Below are positions 36,259-44,844 of a DNA stretch of 64,000 nucleotides, piece after piece. The stretch is from an uncultured Oscillibacter sp. (lineage in GTDB: Bacteria > Bacillota > Clostridia > Oscillospirales > Oscillospiraceae). Every line of letters starts with the position of its first letter. Within the stretch, counting starts at the first letter, position 1. The position numbers were made by a program, and so were the translations under genes. Where the stretch lies: assembly GCA_910578935.1 (NCBI GenBank), contig CAJTSM010000005.1, positions 88,215 through 152,214 on the forward strand. The letters are read 5' to 3'. The notes beneath the pieces were generated by a model, which did not search any database, was not told where the DNA came from, and saw only the letters and a list, made by a program, of their open reading frames with translations.

Positions 36259-36347
36259 TGTCGAAAAATGGCGGGGGCGCAAATGATGGGAGAGAGGAGA
36301 GTTACGAGAGGAACCCAGAAGGAGTTCCTCTCGCTTTGAATCAGAAG
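36257..36347. repeat. dispersed 90-bp repeat, copy 2
   Basis: Matches 12310-12399 in the same orientation, including CCTGTCGAAAAA, GCAAATGA, the hairpin CGAGAGGAAC / GTTCCTCTCG and the end TTTGAATCAGAAG. It again lies between convergent genes. A further hairpin (GAATGCCCC/GGGGCGTTC, then TTTTTT) at 36415-36446 overlaps the 3' end of the next gene. Confidence 0.75.
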
Positions 36348-36423
36348 TTTTTCAGACCTTTATTAAGGTCCGAAAAATTTGCTCCGGCTGGCGAAAAGAC
36401 GCTTTTGCCGGCCGGAATGCCCC

Positions 36424-36927
36424 TTATAGAGGGGCGTTCTTTTTTCCAAAAATCAGGTAGAGATACGGCGCGAAAATACCGGGAACCACCCACAGGATGG
36501 ACGAGAGCCCCGCCGCCTGAAAGAGCCGCAGGAAGATCTGATCCATCCACATCGTCCCCTCCGTCAGGGCGTACAGGCGGTAGACCGTCAGGCTGTAGGT
36601 CCCGAACACCTGCTGGCAGATCTGCTCCGCCGCCAGCAGGGCGGCGTTTAACAGCACCATGATGGAGGCCGAGCAGAAGATTTGCCGCCGGGTCAGCCCC
36701 CGGACAAAGCGCCAGCCCGCCCACCAGAACAGCAGGAACGTGACAACGGCCACGATTTCGGGCACGTAGCCGGTGCCAAGGGTATAGGCTCCGTCCGGGC
36801 CGGGACCCCGGGCGATTTGAATACGCCCCCAGACAAAAATCAGGGCAAAGGAAAGAATACGGTAAAAAAGCCCCAGCGCCCCCAGCACCAGGGGCACCCG
36901 GAAGATGGGCTTTTTCCAGAATTCCAT
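36424..36927 (-). CDS. membrane protein of unknown function
   Basis: 167 residues with four clear hydrophobic segments (about 9-33, 52-72, 82-102 and 136-160) and short charged loops. A good ribosome site (AAAGGAGGTTCCT) precedes ATG 36927. It does not match a family I know. Single gene downstream of pckA on the same strand, possibly read from its own start because a hairpin lies between them. Confidence 0.7.
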   Translation of the reverse strand: MEFWKKPIFRVPLVLGALGLFYRILSFALIFVWGRIQIARGPGPDGAYTLGTGYVPEIVAVVTFLLFWWAGWRFVRGLTRRQIFCSASIMVLLNAALLAAEQICQQVFGTYSLTVYRLYALTEGTMWMDQIFLRLFQAAGLSSILWVVPGIFAPYLYLIFGKKNAPL

Positions 36928-36959
36928 AGGAACCTCCTTTTTCCGCTGTGTATAGGGGA

Positions 36960-36986
36960 GGAGGGCAGACCATTGGTCTGCCCTCC
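36960..36986 (-). terminator. hairpin after pckA
   Basis: GGAGGGCAGACC (36960-36971) pairs perfectly with 36975-36986, loop ATT. There is no T-run on the minus side, so termination may be partial. Confidence 0.55.
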
Positions 36987-37000
36987 GAAGGGTGCAGTGC

Positions 37001-38689
37001 TTACAGGGTGTTCGCCTCGTCCACGACCTTCTTGATGGCCGCGGCGGCGTCGGCGGGGAGCTTGTTGAAGCCGCCCTCCTCGGTGTCCAGCTTGGTCACA
37101 TAGTTCAGCCGGTCCTGCATCCGGGCCTTCAGTTGAGCCACGTATTCTTTGTCGCTCAGGTCGGGCACAAAGCCCTCCCACTTGAAGATCTCAATGTCCT
37201 CGAAGGGGCCCCAGGTTTCGAACTTGGCCTTGCCCTCGACAACGGCCTCCAGGATGCCCAGGGTATCTTCCTTCTGGACCTTTTTGCCCATGAAGTCGCC
37301 GGTGTTGATGATATAGCAGGCCACGTTTTTCTCCGCCACCAGCTTCTTGAATTTCTCATAGTCGTTCACCAGGGGATAGGTGCGGAAGGGGTTGGCGTAG
37401 GGCTCCACCACCAAGGCGTTGGGGTCCACGCCCTCCTTCAGCCGCTCGGCGCTGGAGCGCTTGGTGGCCAGGGTGGCGCCCATGACGGAGGCCAGGGACG
37501 CGCCGCTGAGTTTCACGATGGGGGGGATGGTGGGGTCCTTCATGATCCAGAAGATGGCGTTGACGGGGGAGTCAATCTTATCCACCCGGTTGGGGGACCA
37601 GAGCTTGGACTTGATGGCCCGGCCGTTGCCGTTGCGGACGTCCTCGGTGACCAGGACGATCTTGCCCTCGTCGTCCAGGGTGGCGGAGCAGTTCTGAGCC
37701 GTCAGCAGGTACTTGTTGTCCTCGGAGGGGACGGGGTAGTCGGCGGTTTTGTCGAAGTAGGTGGGCTCCAGAGCAATGGAGGCGCAGGTGTCCGAGTTGA
37801 TGATAAAGGCGTCGTCATGCAGCACCTTGATGGAGGGGTATTTTCCGCTGTGCTTGGCGTGGGTCAGGGTGGACTTGCCGGAGCCGGAGAGGCCGAAGAC
37901 CGCCGCCACGTACTTGCTGCCGTCGTCCAGGGTGTATTCCTTCTGCCCGCCGTGGCAGGAGGCGTAGCCGTTGCGGTTGGCGATGGCCCAGGCCAGGGTC
38001 AGCGTGCCCTTCTTGTGCTCGCCGAAGTAGCGCATGCCCAGAATGGCGGCGCAGTTGGTGTCCGTGTTGAAGTAGCACAGGCACTTGGGGTCGCAGATGT
38101 CCTCCTTGCCCGGCGCGCCGGTCCACTGGGGATCGGAGAAGATATAGATGTCGGGCTCGGAGCCGCCGCCCACGGGCTTGGACTTCTTGTACATCTTGAC
38201 ATACTCGTCGGACTGATACTGGAAGTTCAGCATCCAGTTGTAGAGGAGGTTCTCCTCCCCCTCGGGGATCAGCAGGTGGGCCTTGACCATGAACTCGGGG
38301 TCCAGGCCGATGAAGACCTCGGCGTGGTACATGGTCTTCCAGCGGGTATCGTACACGGCGTCCATGACAATTTTGTCCAGGGCGGTGGTGTCCACGCCGG
38401 GCTTTCCGGTGATCCGGCGGGCGGCGGCATAGCGGCCGGTGATGGAGCCGTCGTTGAACAGCAGGACCTTGGCGTCGGGCTCCAGGCCGAACTCCTCGCC
38501 CCGGTAGACGGGCATGTCGGTGACCACGGTGCCCGGGGAGTTTTTGGCCATGTCATAGGCCTCCCGGAGGGAGTTGATCTTCACGACGTTGTTGCCGTAG
38601 AAGGGGGCCTCAATGATGGAGCGGGTCTTAGAGAACCCGACCTTGCCGGGCCCGATTTCAGTTCTGGGGTAATAGGCTTTCGTAGACAT
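37001..38689 (-). CDS. pckA: phosphoenolpyruvate carboxykinase (ATP)
   Basis: 562 residues, slightly longer than the usual 520-540. Kinase-1a loop GLSGSGKSTL near 269-278, kinase-2 HDDAFIIN near 293-300, and YFGEHKKGTLTLAW before them. It interconverts oxaloacetate plus ATP with PEP plus CO2; in anaerobic gut bacteria it often runs towards oxaloacetate. Own promoter at 38761-38789. A longer insert near 175-210 (YKKSKPVGGGSEPDIYIFSD) is seen in the clostridial subgroup. Confidence 0.95.
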   Translation of the reverse strand: MSTKAYYPRTEIGPGKVGFSKTRSIIEAPFYGNNVVKINSLREAYDMAKNSPGTVVTDMPVYRGEEFGLEPDAKVLLFNDGSITGRYAAARRITGKPGVDTTALDKIVMDAVYDTRWKTMYHAEVFIGLDPEFMVKAHLLIPEGEENLLYNWMLNFQYQSDEYVKMYKKSKPVGGGSEPDIYIFSDPQWTGAPGKEDICDPKCLCYFNTDTNCAAILGMRYFGEHKKGTLTLAWAIANRNGYASCHGGQKEYTLDDGSKYVAAVFGLSGSGKSTLTHAKHSGKYPSIKVLHDDAFIINSDTCASIALEPTYFDKTADYPVPSEDNKYLLTAQNCSATLDDEGKIVLVTEDVRNGNGRAIKSKLWSPNRVDKIDSPVNAIFWIMKDPTIPPIVKLSGASLASVMGATLATKRSSAERLKEGVDPNALVVEPYANPFRTYPLVNDYEKFKKLVAEKNVACYIINTGDFMGKKVQKEDTLGILEAVVEGKAKFETWGPFEDIEIFKWEGFVPDLSDKEYVAQLKARMQDRLNYVTKLDTEEGGFNKLPADAAAAIKKVVDEANTL

Positions 38690-38760
38690 TTCTGTTCCTC
38701 CTTTAAGATGTCAAAACGCCTGCGCCGGGTGAGGGGCAGGGCCGCTGGAATTACCAGTTT

Positions 38761-38789
38761 ACTATACCCTGTTTCTCCCAAAAAAGCAA
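38761..38789 (-). promoter_or_regulatory. promoter of pckA
   Basis: Minus strand TTGCTT (38789-38784), 17 nt, TATAGT (38766-38761); leader about 65 nt. The gap 38790-39020 has no gene I can support. Confidence 0.65.
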
Positions 38790-39020
38790 GAGTGAAAAAC
38801 GGCTCTTGTGAAAAAAATAGCAGGCCCCGAAAACAAGACTGCCGGCACACCGGAAGTTCCGCGGCCCGCCCTTGGCCCGGCTTCCGGAAATATACGGATT
38901 CCCTGTGGTTTCCGGACTGCGCCGGCGGAAGCATTTGCGGGCGCTCCAACAAAACCGGTGTAAACAGGGGGGCAGAATGCCCGCCTTTTTTGTTGAGGAG
39001 GGGCTTCGACCTTCTTCTGT

Positions 39021-39049
39021 TTGACGGACGGGGAAAAATCTGCTAAAAT
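39021..39049 (+). promoter_or_regulatory. promoter of SLH/GH18-like gene
   Basis: TTGACG (39021-39026), 17 nt, TAAAAT (39044-39049), 35 nt before the ATG. Confidence 0.7.
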
Positions 39050-39084
39050 AAAAAACAACGCCAATCATAGAGGAGCTGAAATAT

Positions 39085-40575
39085 ATGAAACGACTGCAAC
39101 GGACTCTGCTCTGCTTTCTGATGTGCGCTCTGCTGGCGGGGATGTCTGCCGTTCCCGCCTCCGCCCTCTCCGACGTGCCGGAGGACTTCTGGGCAAAGGA
39201 GGACATCGACCGCTGCGTGTCCCTGCGGTACTTCTATCCCGAATCCGACGGCAGTTTCGGAGTGGGGAAGGAGATGACCCGGGCGGAGTTCCTGGTGGTA
39301 CTGTGCCGTGCCCTGGGCTGGAAGCCCGCTTCCCCCGCCCGGATGATCTACGCGGACGTGCCGGAAAAGGTGTGGTACGCCGGCGCAGTGGAAACCGCCT
39401 ACCACCAGGGGGCGATTACCGCCCAGGACGGCAATTTCCGCCCCGACGCCCTCATTACCCGCAGTGAAGCCGCTTCCATGCTGATCCGCGCCCTGGGCTA
39501 CGGCAGTATCGCCGGGCTGATTCAGGATATGTACCTGCCGTTCCGGGATGTAAAGGCCAACAACGGTTATATTGTCATGGCCTATGGCATGGGGCTGATG
39601 GACGGAACGTCCGTTACGTCCTTTTCTCCGGGAGGCCATGTTACCCGGGAACAGGCGGCCGCCATTTTAATGCGGCTGTATGATAAACTCCACGATCCCA
39701 CCACCAGCCGCATCGGCGTCACCGCGTCGGCAGAAAATCTGCCGGAGATGGAGGGGTATGAGGCCGTATGCATCTCCGCCGCGAAACTGACCTATAACGG
39801 CGAACCTCAGATTTCCCCGGCAATGAATGAAAAGGAAGCCCTGGCCATTCGCAGCGCTGTTTCCGCTGCTGGGGCCAAGGCGCTGCTCCATGTCACCGGC
39901 GGGGCCTACCATGTTCGGGAGGGCGACGCGGAGAAATTGGCGGCAGTGCTCCTTGAGGCGGTGGACGAAGGAAAGTACGACGGCCTTTATCTGGATGTTC
40001 TGGGCCTGACCGCCGTTTCCCAGAGGGATGTGCTGACCGCCGCGGCCCGGATTCTCCGGAAGGAGATGGGAGACCGGCCGTTGTACATCGGAGTGGAGGC
40101 TCCTTCCTGGAAGGGCACCATCTTCGGATATGACTATGCCGCCCTGGGTGAGGCGGCGGACCGGCTGGTTCTTCACTTCGATCAGAAGAAGGAGAGTGCC
40201 GCCGGACGGACCGTTATCCCGCTGGAGTCCCTGGAGCAGATTTATTACTCCCTGAACCGTCTCCGGGGTGTGGTGGATGCGGATAAGCTGACCCTGCTCC
40301 TTACTTCTACGGGCGCCATCTGGGAGGATCGGGAGCCTGTCTCCATCACCGGGGAAGAGCTGGCGGTCTTTCAGGAAGAGCTGGGGGCCCGGAGCTATTA
40401 CTCCGACCGTTATTCCTGCGCGTATCTGATCCGGGAGAGCGGTCCGGATATCTGGTATCTCAACGGCCGGTCTATCCGGGAGCGGACCCAGCTTGCCCGT
40501 CTGTTTGGCGGCGGCCACCTGTGCCTCTCGGACCTGAACCATGCCCTGCCGGAAGTGTTGGAGGCCATGCCCTAA
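39085..40575 (+). CDS. SLH protein with GH18-like domain
   Basis: 496 residues. Signal peptide (about 1-26, ASA), three SLH repeats (about 28-200: DVPEDFWAKEDIDRCV; GNFRPDALITRSEAASML; SFSPGGHVTREQAAAIL), then a TIM-barrel resembling family 18 glycoside hydrolases such as YaaH-type spore/wall proteins. The strand-4 position reads YDGLYLDVLGLT, where the DxxDxDxE catalytic Glu is absent, so it may bind glycan without cutting it. ATG 39085 with GGAG upstream. Probable cell-surface protein. Confidence 0.78.
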   Translation: MKRLQRTLLCFLMCALLAGMSAVPASALSDVPEDFWAKEDIDRCVSLRYFYPESDGSFGVGKEMTRAEFLVVLCRALGWKPASPARMIYADVPEKVWYAGAVETAYHQGAITAQDGNFRPDALITRSEAASMLIRALGYGSIAGLIQDMYLPFRDVKANNGYIVMAYGMGLMDGTSVTSFSPGGHVTREQAAAILMRLYDKLHDPTTSRIGVTASAENLPEMEGYEAVCISAAKLTYNGEPQISPAMNEKEALAIRSAVSAAGAKALLHVTGGAYHVREGDAEKLAAVLLEAVDEGKYDGLYLDVLGLTAVSQRDVLTAAARILRKEMGDRPLYIGVEAPSWKGTIFGYDYAALGEAADRLVLHFDQKKESAAGRTVIPLESLEQIYYSLNRLRGVVDADKLTLLLTSTGAIWEDREPVSITGEELAVFQEELGARSYYSDRYSCAYLIRESGPDIWYLNGRSIRERTQLARLFGGGHLCLSDLNHALPEVLEAMP

Positions 40576-40595
40576 TAAGCTGCGATAAATGCACC

Positions 40596-40624
40596 AAGCC
40601 CCCGTCCACTGGACGGGGGCTTTC
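40596..40624 (+). terminator. terminator of the SLH/GH18-like gene
   Basis: AAGCCCCCGTCC (40596-40607) pairs perfectly with 40611-40622, loop ACT, then TCC: short T-run, but it lies 20 nt after the stop. Confidence 0.75.
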
Positions 40625-40648
40625 CGGTTTGGTTATCGTAAAAACCGA

Positions 40649-41059
40649 TTACAGGAACCGCTGCATCCCTTCGGTGGCAGAGGCGGGATCCGCGCTGATG
40701 GTGACGGTGAACTTGATGTTGTTCCGTTCGCCAAAGCTGTCCAGCCAGTTCAGGAAAGTTTCGGTTTCGCCGTCTACTTCCCGTCCCACGATTTTGCAGA
40801 AGTTGTCGATGAACATATGGGAGATATCATAGTTGCCGGCATGGAGGCCGCTGATAAAGCCCTGGAGCAGTTCATAACCGTTGAGCTTGTATTCGTGCGC
40901 GTCGATCAGGCGGATGTGATAGTGAATATCATAAGTCATGTTGCGGTTGGCCTCAATGCACACCACGTTGCCGGGCTCGTCCTTCGCCGCGTTGTTGATT
41001 AATTCGATGAGCTGCTTGGTTTTGCCGGAACCCTTCATGCCCATAATCAATCTAACCAT
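40649..41059 (-). CDS. small P-loop protein of unknown role
   Basis: 136 residues. Walker A GMKGSGKTK at 7-15 and a likely Walker B hydrophobic strand HMFIDNF near 81-87. A short length and the rest of the sequence (NRNMTYDIHYHIRLIDAHEY) do not match a well-known NTPase family; sequences of this kind are sometimes loosely labelled PilT-like, without support. It has its own promoter at 41106. ATG 41059 follows GACAGGAGTG. Confidence 0.72.
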   Translation of the reverse strand: MVRLIMGMKGSGKTKQLIELINNAAKDEPGNVVCIEANRNMTYDIHYHIRLIDAHEYKLNGYELLQGFISGLHAGNYDISHMFIDNFCKIVGREVDGETETFLNWLDSFGERNNIKFTVTISADPASATEGMQRFL

Positions 41060-41105
41060 AGTAAAACACTCCTGTCATTTTAAATTGCTGTGGCCTTGTA
41101 TTTTA

Positions 41106-41134
41106 AGGATACCACACTCCGCCGGAAAAAACAA
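41106..41134 (-). promoter_or_regulatory. promoter of the small P-loop gene
   Basis: Minus strand TTGTTT (41134-41129), 17 nt, TATCCT (41111-41106). Confidence 0.5.
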
Positions 41135-41159
41135 TCCATAAAACCAAATTTGCCAATTG

Positions 41160-41255
41160 TTCACAGACTGGGCTCCGCCCAGTCTGTGAATAAGTTTTTC
41201 AGCGAGCTGAAAAACTTTTGATTTCAATGGTACAGGGGACCCCTCCTGGGTCCCC
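41160..41255. repeat. array of three hairpins
   Basis: 41160-41190: TTCACAGACTGGGC and complement, 14-bp perfect stem. 41192-41217: AAGTTTTTCAGC and complement, 12 bp. 41235-41255: GGGGACCC/GGGTCCCC. All lie between dacF and the next minus-strand gene; any could end dacF transcription. The TTCACAG ends recall the mini-element at 10561. Confidence 0.55.
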
Positions 41256-41304
41256 CGCACACACCCCTCCTTCCCGTTGAGGCAGGTCTTGCTTCCGGGT
41301 TTTT

Positions 41305-42429
41305 TTAGCCTGCGAGACAGGCGGTTTTCAGCAGACGCAGGAACATCTGGCCGTAAGTCACCCGGGGGACCTCCTCCCCGGCCAGCAGGGGAAGTTCCGC
41401 CACGACCTCCTCGCCGGAGACAACTGTGAGGGTGCCTAGCGGATCTCCTATGGCGACAGGCGCGGCGACCCCCTCCTTCAGCGCCACAGACTGGCTGAGG
41501 TTTCCGGCCTTGGCTTTTTCCAGAAGAAGTGTGTTTCCCTCTCCCAGTACAGGCTGAACGGTGGCCTGGGCGCCTAGTTCCACAGGGATGGGCGGCAGGG
41601 CCTGGTCCGGGACGATTTTCCGCAGGGCATAGGAGGCGAAGCCGTAGTTGAGAAGGGTTTGGGCGTCTTCAAACCGCTGAAGGGAGGTGGCCCCTTTCAT
41701 GACGGCGGCGATGAGTTCCATACCGTCCCTTTCCGCCGTGGCGGAGAGGCAGTAAAGAGCGCTGTCGGTGGAGCCGGTCTTCAGGCCTGTGGCCCCCTCG
41801 TAAAACCGGACAAGGCGGTTGGTGTTCACCAGTTGGGATTCCCCATTGCGCAGGGTGTCCATCCAGATCGTGGTGTATTGCCGGATGTCCGGGTGGTTCA
41901 AAATGAGTTCCCGGCTCATGAGGGCGATGTCATAGGCGGAGGTGACGTGGCCCTCCGCCGGCAGGCCTGTGGCGTTTTGAAATGTGGTGTCCTGCATTCC
42001 CAGTTCTGCCGCCCGCTGGTTCATTCGCTCTACGAAGGCGTCCTCGCTGCCCGCCACCGTCTCCGCCAGAGCCACGGCGCAGTCGTTGGCGGAAACCACG
42101 CAGACGGCTTTCAGCATGTCGCTGACGCTGAGCTGTTCGTTTTCTTTCAGCCAGATTTGGGACCCGCCCATGGAACAGGCGTGGGCGGAAGCGGTCACCA
42201 TAGTATCATAGCTCAATTGTCCGCTGTCGATGGCCTCCATGGTTAAAAGCAGCGTCATCACCTTCGTGACGCTGGCTGGTTCCAGTTTGTTGTGTTCGTC
42301 CTTGGCGAAGAGGACGGTCCCCGTCTCTTTCTCCATCAGGATGGCTGACGGCGCGGACACTTCCACCGCCCGTGCGCCGGTAACCAGCAGCAGCGCGGCG
42401 CACAGCAGCGCCATTCCCCCTTTTTTCAT
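41305..42429 (-). CDS. dacF: D-alanyl-D-alanine carboxypeptidase
   Basis: 374 residues. ATG 42429 has AAGGGGGATC upstream. Signal peptide to about residue 21. The three PBP5-type motifs are present: SVTK (Ser53, Lys56), SAN (113-115) and KTG (217-219). A C-terminal beta domain (about 270-365) follows, without an obvious amphipathic anchor helix at the very end. It trims the last D-Ala of wall pentapeptides. The symbol is by closest resemblance (DacF/DacB family); a sporulation role is possible, not shown. Confidence 0.88.
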   Translation of the reverse strand: MKKGGMALLCAALLLVTGARAVEVSAPSAILMEKETGTVLFAKDEHNKLEPASVTKVMTLLLTMEAIDSGQLSYDTMVTASAHACSMGGSQIWLKENEQLSVSDMLKAVCVVSANDCAVALAETVAGSEDAFVERMNQRAAELGMQDTTFQNATGLPAEGHVTSAYDIALMSRELILNHPDIRQYTTIWMDTLRNGESQLVNTNRLVRFYEGATGLKTGSTDSALYCLSATAERDGMELIAAVMKGATSLQRFEDAQTLLNYGFASYALRKIVPDQALPPIPVELGAQATVQPVLGEGNTLLLEKAKAGNLSQSVALKEGVAAPVAIGDPLGTLTVVSGEEVVAELPLLAGEEVPRVTYGQMFLRLLKTACLAG

Positions 42430-42500
42430 GATGATCCCCCTTTTGCTTGTCGTCGGTCGGTTAAACTTATGAGCGGAAGGGGACATTCATGACAAACCCT

Positions 42501-42529
42501 TTGACCGGGGTAGAAAAATGTGCTATGCT
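42501..42529 (+). promoter_or_regulatory. promoter of galM
   Basis: TTGACC (42501-42506), 17 nt, TATGCT (42524-42529). Leader about 125 nt. Confidence 0.6.
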
Positions 42530-42663
42530 AATAGTATCCGATAGTCGGCACAGCTGAAAGAAATCCAAGGAATTTTTTCGGCGCGGTGTTGAAGGACAGC
42601 GCCGCAAGCCGCATAAGCAGCTTTTTGTGCTTGACTGTAACTATGAAGAAAGAGGGAATTCTT

Positions 42664-43707
42664 ATGCCTACTCCCATTTCCTTCGGCGTGATGCCGGACG
42701 GTACGGCCGTAGAGTTGTACACCTTGACTGCCGGGGTTCTGTCCTGCGGGATCATCACCTTTGGCGGCTCCCTCCAGTCTCTTCGGGTCCCGGACCGGGC
42801 GGGGAAACCTGTAGATGTGCTTCTGGGCTTCGACGCGCTGGAGGCTTACCGGACCCATGGGAAATCCTTGGGCGCTTTGGTGGGCCGGTACGCCAACCGC
42901 ATTGGCGGGGCGAAATTTACCCTGAACGGAAGGACGTATTCACTGGCCGCCAACAACAACGGCGTCAATCATCTCCACGGCGGCCTGATGGGTTTCAACA
43001 AACGGGTTTGGACGGTGGAGGATGCTTCGGATCACCGGCTGATCCTCTCCCTGTTCAGCCCGGATGGGGAGGAGGGTTACCCGGGGAATCTGACGGTTCG
43101 GGTTACCTATGAACTGACGGAGGAGGGTCTGACGATTGGATACCGGGCGGAGTGTGACCAGGATACGGTCTGCAACCTGACGAACCACGCGTATTTCAAC
43201 CTCTCCGGCCACGACAGCGGCCCGGTGTTGGACCAGACGATTCAGCTTCTGGCGGATTTCTATACCCCTACGGATTCTCTGTCAATTCCCACCGGAGAGA
43301 TTGCCCCGGTGGAGGGCACTCCCATGGATCTCCGCCGGGCGGCGCCGATTGGAGCCCGAATTGGGGAAGATTTTTCCCAGCTTCTCCAGGCAGGGGGCTA
43401 TGACCACAACTGGATTCCAAACGGCGAGCCGGGAATTCTCCGTCCCATCGCCCGGGCTTCCTCCCCGGTTACCGGCATCTCCATGGAAGTGTTGTCCACT
43501 TTCCCCGGCGTCCAGTTCTATACGGGGAACCATCTTGACGGATGTCCCGCCGGAAAAGACGGCGTGTTTTATGGGAACCGGTGGGGATTCTGCTTGGAAA
43601 CCCAGTTCTATCCGGATTCTCCCAACCATGGGAATTTCCCCTCCAGCGTCCTCAGGGCGGGAGAGGCGTTTCAGCACACGGCGGCGTTTCACTTTTCCGC
43701 AGAATAG
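42664..43707 (+). CDS. galM: galactose mutarotase
   Basis: 347 residues, full length. ATG 42664 with AAGAGGG upstream; an in-frame ATG at 42643 precedes that site. Conserved aldose-1-epimerase features: GRYANRIGGAKFTLNG (about 80-95), NHLHGG (His), CNLTNHAYFNLSG (catalytic His near 175), and a late Glu in FCLETQFYPDSPNH. It interconverts alpha and beta anomers of galactose or glucose. Its neighbours on the opposite strand encode MglBAC-like uptake, so the role is probably in the same sugar pathway. Confidence 0.93.
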   Translation: MPTPISFGVMPDGTAVELYTLTAGVLSCGIITFGGSLQSLRVPDRAGKPVDVLLGFDALEAYRTHGKSLGALVGRYANRIGGAKFTLNGRTYSLAANNNGVNHLHGGLMGFNKRVWTVEDASDHRLILSLFSPDGEEGYPGNLTVRVTYELTEEGLTIGYRAECDQDTVCNLTNHAYFNLSGHDSGPVLDQTIQLLADFYTPTDSLSIPTGEIAPVEGTPMDLRRAAPIGARIGEDFSQLLQAGGYDHNWIPNGEPGILRPIARASSPVTGISMEVLSTFPGVQFYTGNHLDGCPAGKDGVFYGNRWGFCLETQFYPDSPNHGNFPSSVLRAGEAFQHTAAFHFSAE

Positions 43708-43736
43708 CAGGGTCAGAGTTAGGATTCAGAATAAAG

Positions 43737-43776
43737 GAACAGGGCCGGCCGGGAGGCCGGTCCTGTTCTTTTATTT
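43737..43776. terminator. terminator between galM and the sugar-binding gene
   Basis: GAACAGGGCCGGCC (43737-43750) pairs with 43755-43768 (one G-U), loop GGGA, then TTTTATTTTT on the plus strand. The opposite side (CTTTATTC) is weaker. Confidence 0.9.
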
Positions 43777-44844
43777 TTATTCCTCCAAAAACTCTTCTAG
43801 GTTTTCCAGCGTCACCTGCCGGTAGGGGAGCCAAACATAATGTCCATCCTCCAGTTTTACCGCCTGGGAAGGGGATTCTCCGTTCCAGAGAGCCAGTGCC
43901 AAACGGATCATGGCTTGAGCCTGTCCCCGGCCGTCGTTGTGGACGGTGCCGTAGAGCTGTCCCGCGGCCACCGCCTCCAGCGCCGGGGCCGTGGCGTCCA
44001 CCCCTACGATAAGGGGCCAGAGGTCCCGGGGGGTATCGGCCAGGGCGTCGATGGCTCCCAGAGCCATGTCGTCGTTATTGGCGAAAATGACCTCAATGCC
44101 CTCCCCGAACTCTTCCAGCCACTGGGCCGTACGGGCGGCGGCCTGAGCCCGGTTCCAGTTGGCGGTTTCATTGGCCAGCTTTTCCACCTCCACGCCTCCG
44201 TCGGTGACAGCTTTGATGGAGTATTCCGTCCGAAGCAAGGAGTCCTGGTGGCCCGGCTCCCCCTCCAGCATCACATACTGGAGAATTCCGTCGCCGCTGC
44301 GGTCCAGAGCTTCCCGGTTTGTCCGCCAGGCGTCCAGCACCAGCCGCCCCTGGAGTTCGCCGCTCTCCCGGGCGTCGGCCCCGACGTAGTAGATTTGGTC
44401 CCAGCGCTGAATATCTTCCTCTACCGGCTGGCGGTTAAAAAAGATGAGGGGAACTCCCTCGGCCTCCGCCTTGTCGGCGATGACCGCCGCCGCTGTCCGG
44501 TCCACCAGGTTGACGCACAGCACATCGCAGCCCCGGGCCAGAAAGCGGTCTACCTGGTCCATCTGGGTATTCTGGCTGCTCCGGCCGTCGGCAATGAAGA
44601 GAGTGACCTTTTTCCCGGTTTCCTTCTCCGCTTCCCGGACCATCCACTCTAAATTCTGGGCCACGGTGGAGATGAACGTGTCGTCCTGCGTGTAAAGGGC
44701 GGCGCCGATGCGGAGGCTGTCGTCCTGACTGCCGCCGCATCCCGATAAAAACAGCAGCGCCGCCAGCAAAAAGGCCGGGGCACTCCGTTTACCGGCTGGA
44801 AGACGACATGATGGGAAACAGCAGCTTTTGATTTTCCGGCGCAT
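43777..44844 (-). CDS. MglB-like sugar-binding lipoprotein (second copy)
   Basis: 355 residues. ATG 44844 has GGGGAGG 6 nt before it although this places the start 56 nt inside the upstream gene. Lipobox LFLSGC with Cys36 after a long basic N-region. The periplasmic-binding fold (Peripla_BP_4) matches MglB: AALYTQDDTFISTVAQNLEW at the start, IFFNRQP, EYSIKAVTDGG, IFANNDDMALGAIDAL and VGVDAT. It resembles the MglB at 53441 over its length and probably binds galactose or glucose. Placed with a kinase and a tethered binding protein, it may serve sensing rather than uptake. Confidence 0.85.
   Translation of the reverse strand: MRRKIKSCCFPSCRLPAGKRSAPAFLLAALLFLSGCGGSQDDSLRIGAALYTQDDTFISTVAQNLEWMVREAEKETGKKVTLFIADGRSSQNTQMDQVDRFLARGCDVLCVNLVDRTAAAVIADKAEAEGVPLIFFNRQPVEEDIQRWDQIYYVGADARESGELQGRLVLDAWRTNREALDRSGDGILQYVMLEGEPGHQDSLLRTEYSIKAVTDGGVEVEKLANETANWNRAQAAARTAQWLEEFGEGIEVIFANNDDMALGAIDALADTPRDLWPLIVGVDATAPALEAVAAGQLYGTVHNDGRGQAQAMIRLALALWNGESPSQAVKLEDGHYVWLPYRQVTLENLEEFLEE

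Noticed and set aside
36992..39046. A 684-codon plus-strand open frame.
   Set aside because: Antisense of pckA plus flanks, Gly/Val/His/Leu-rich, no ribosome site or domain.
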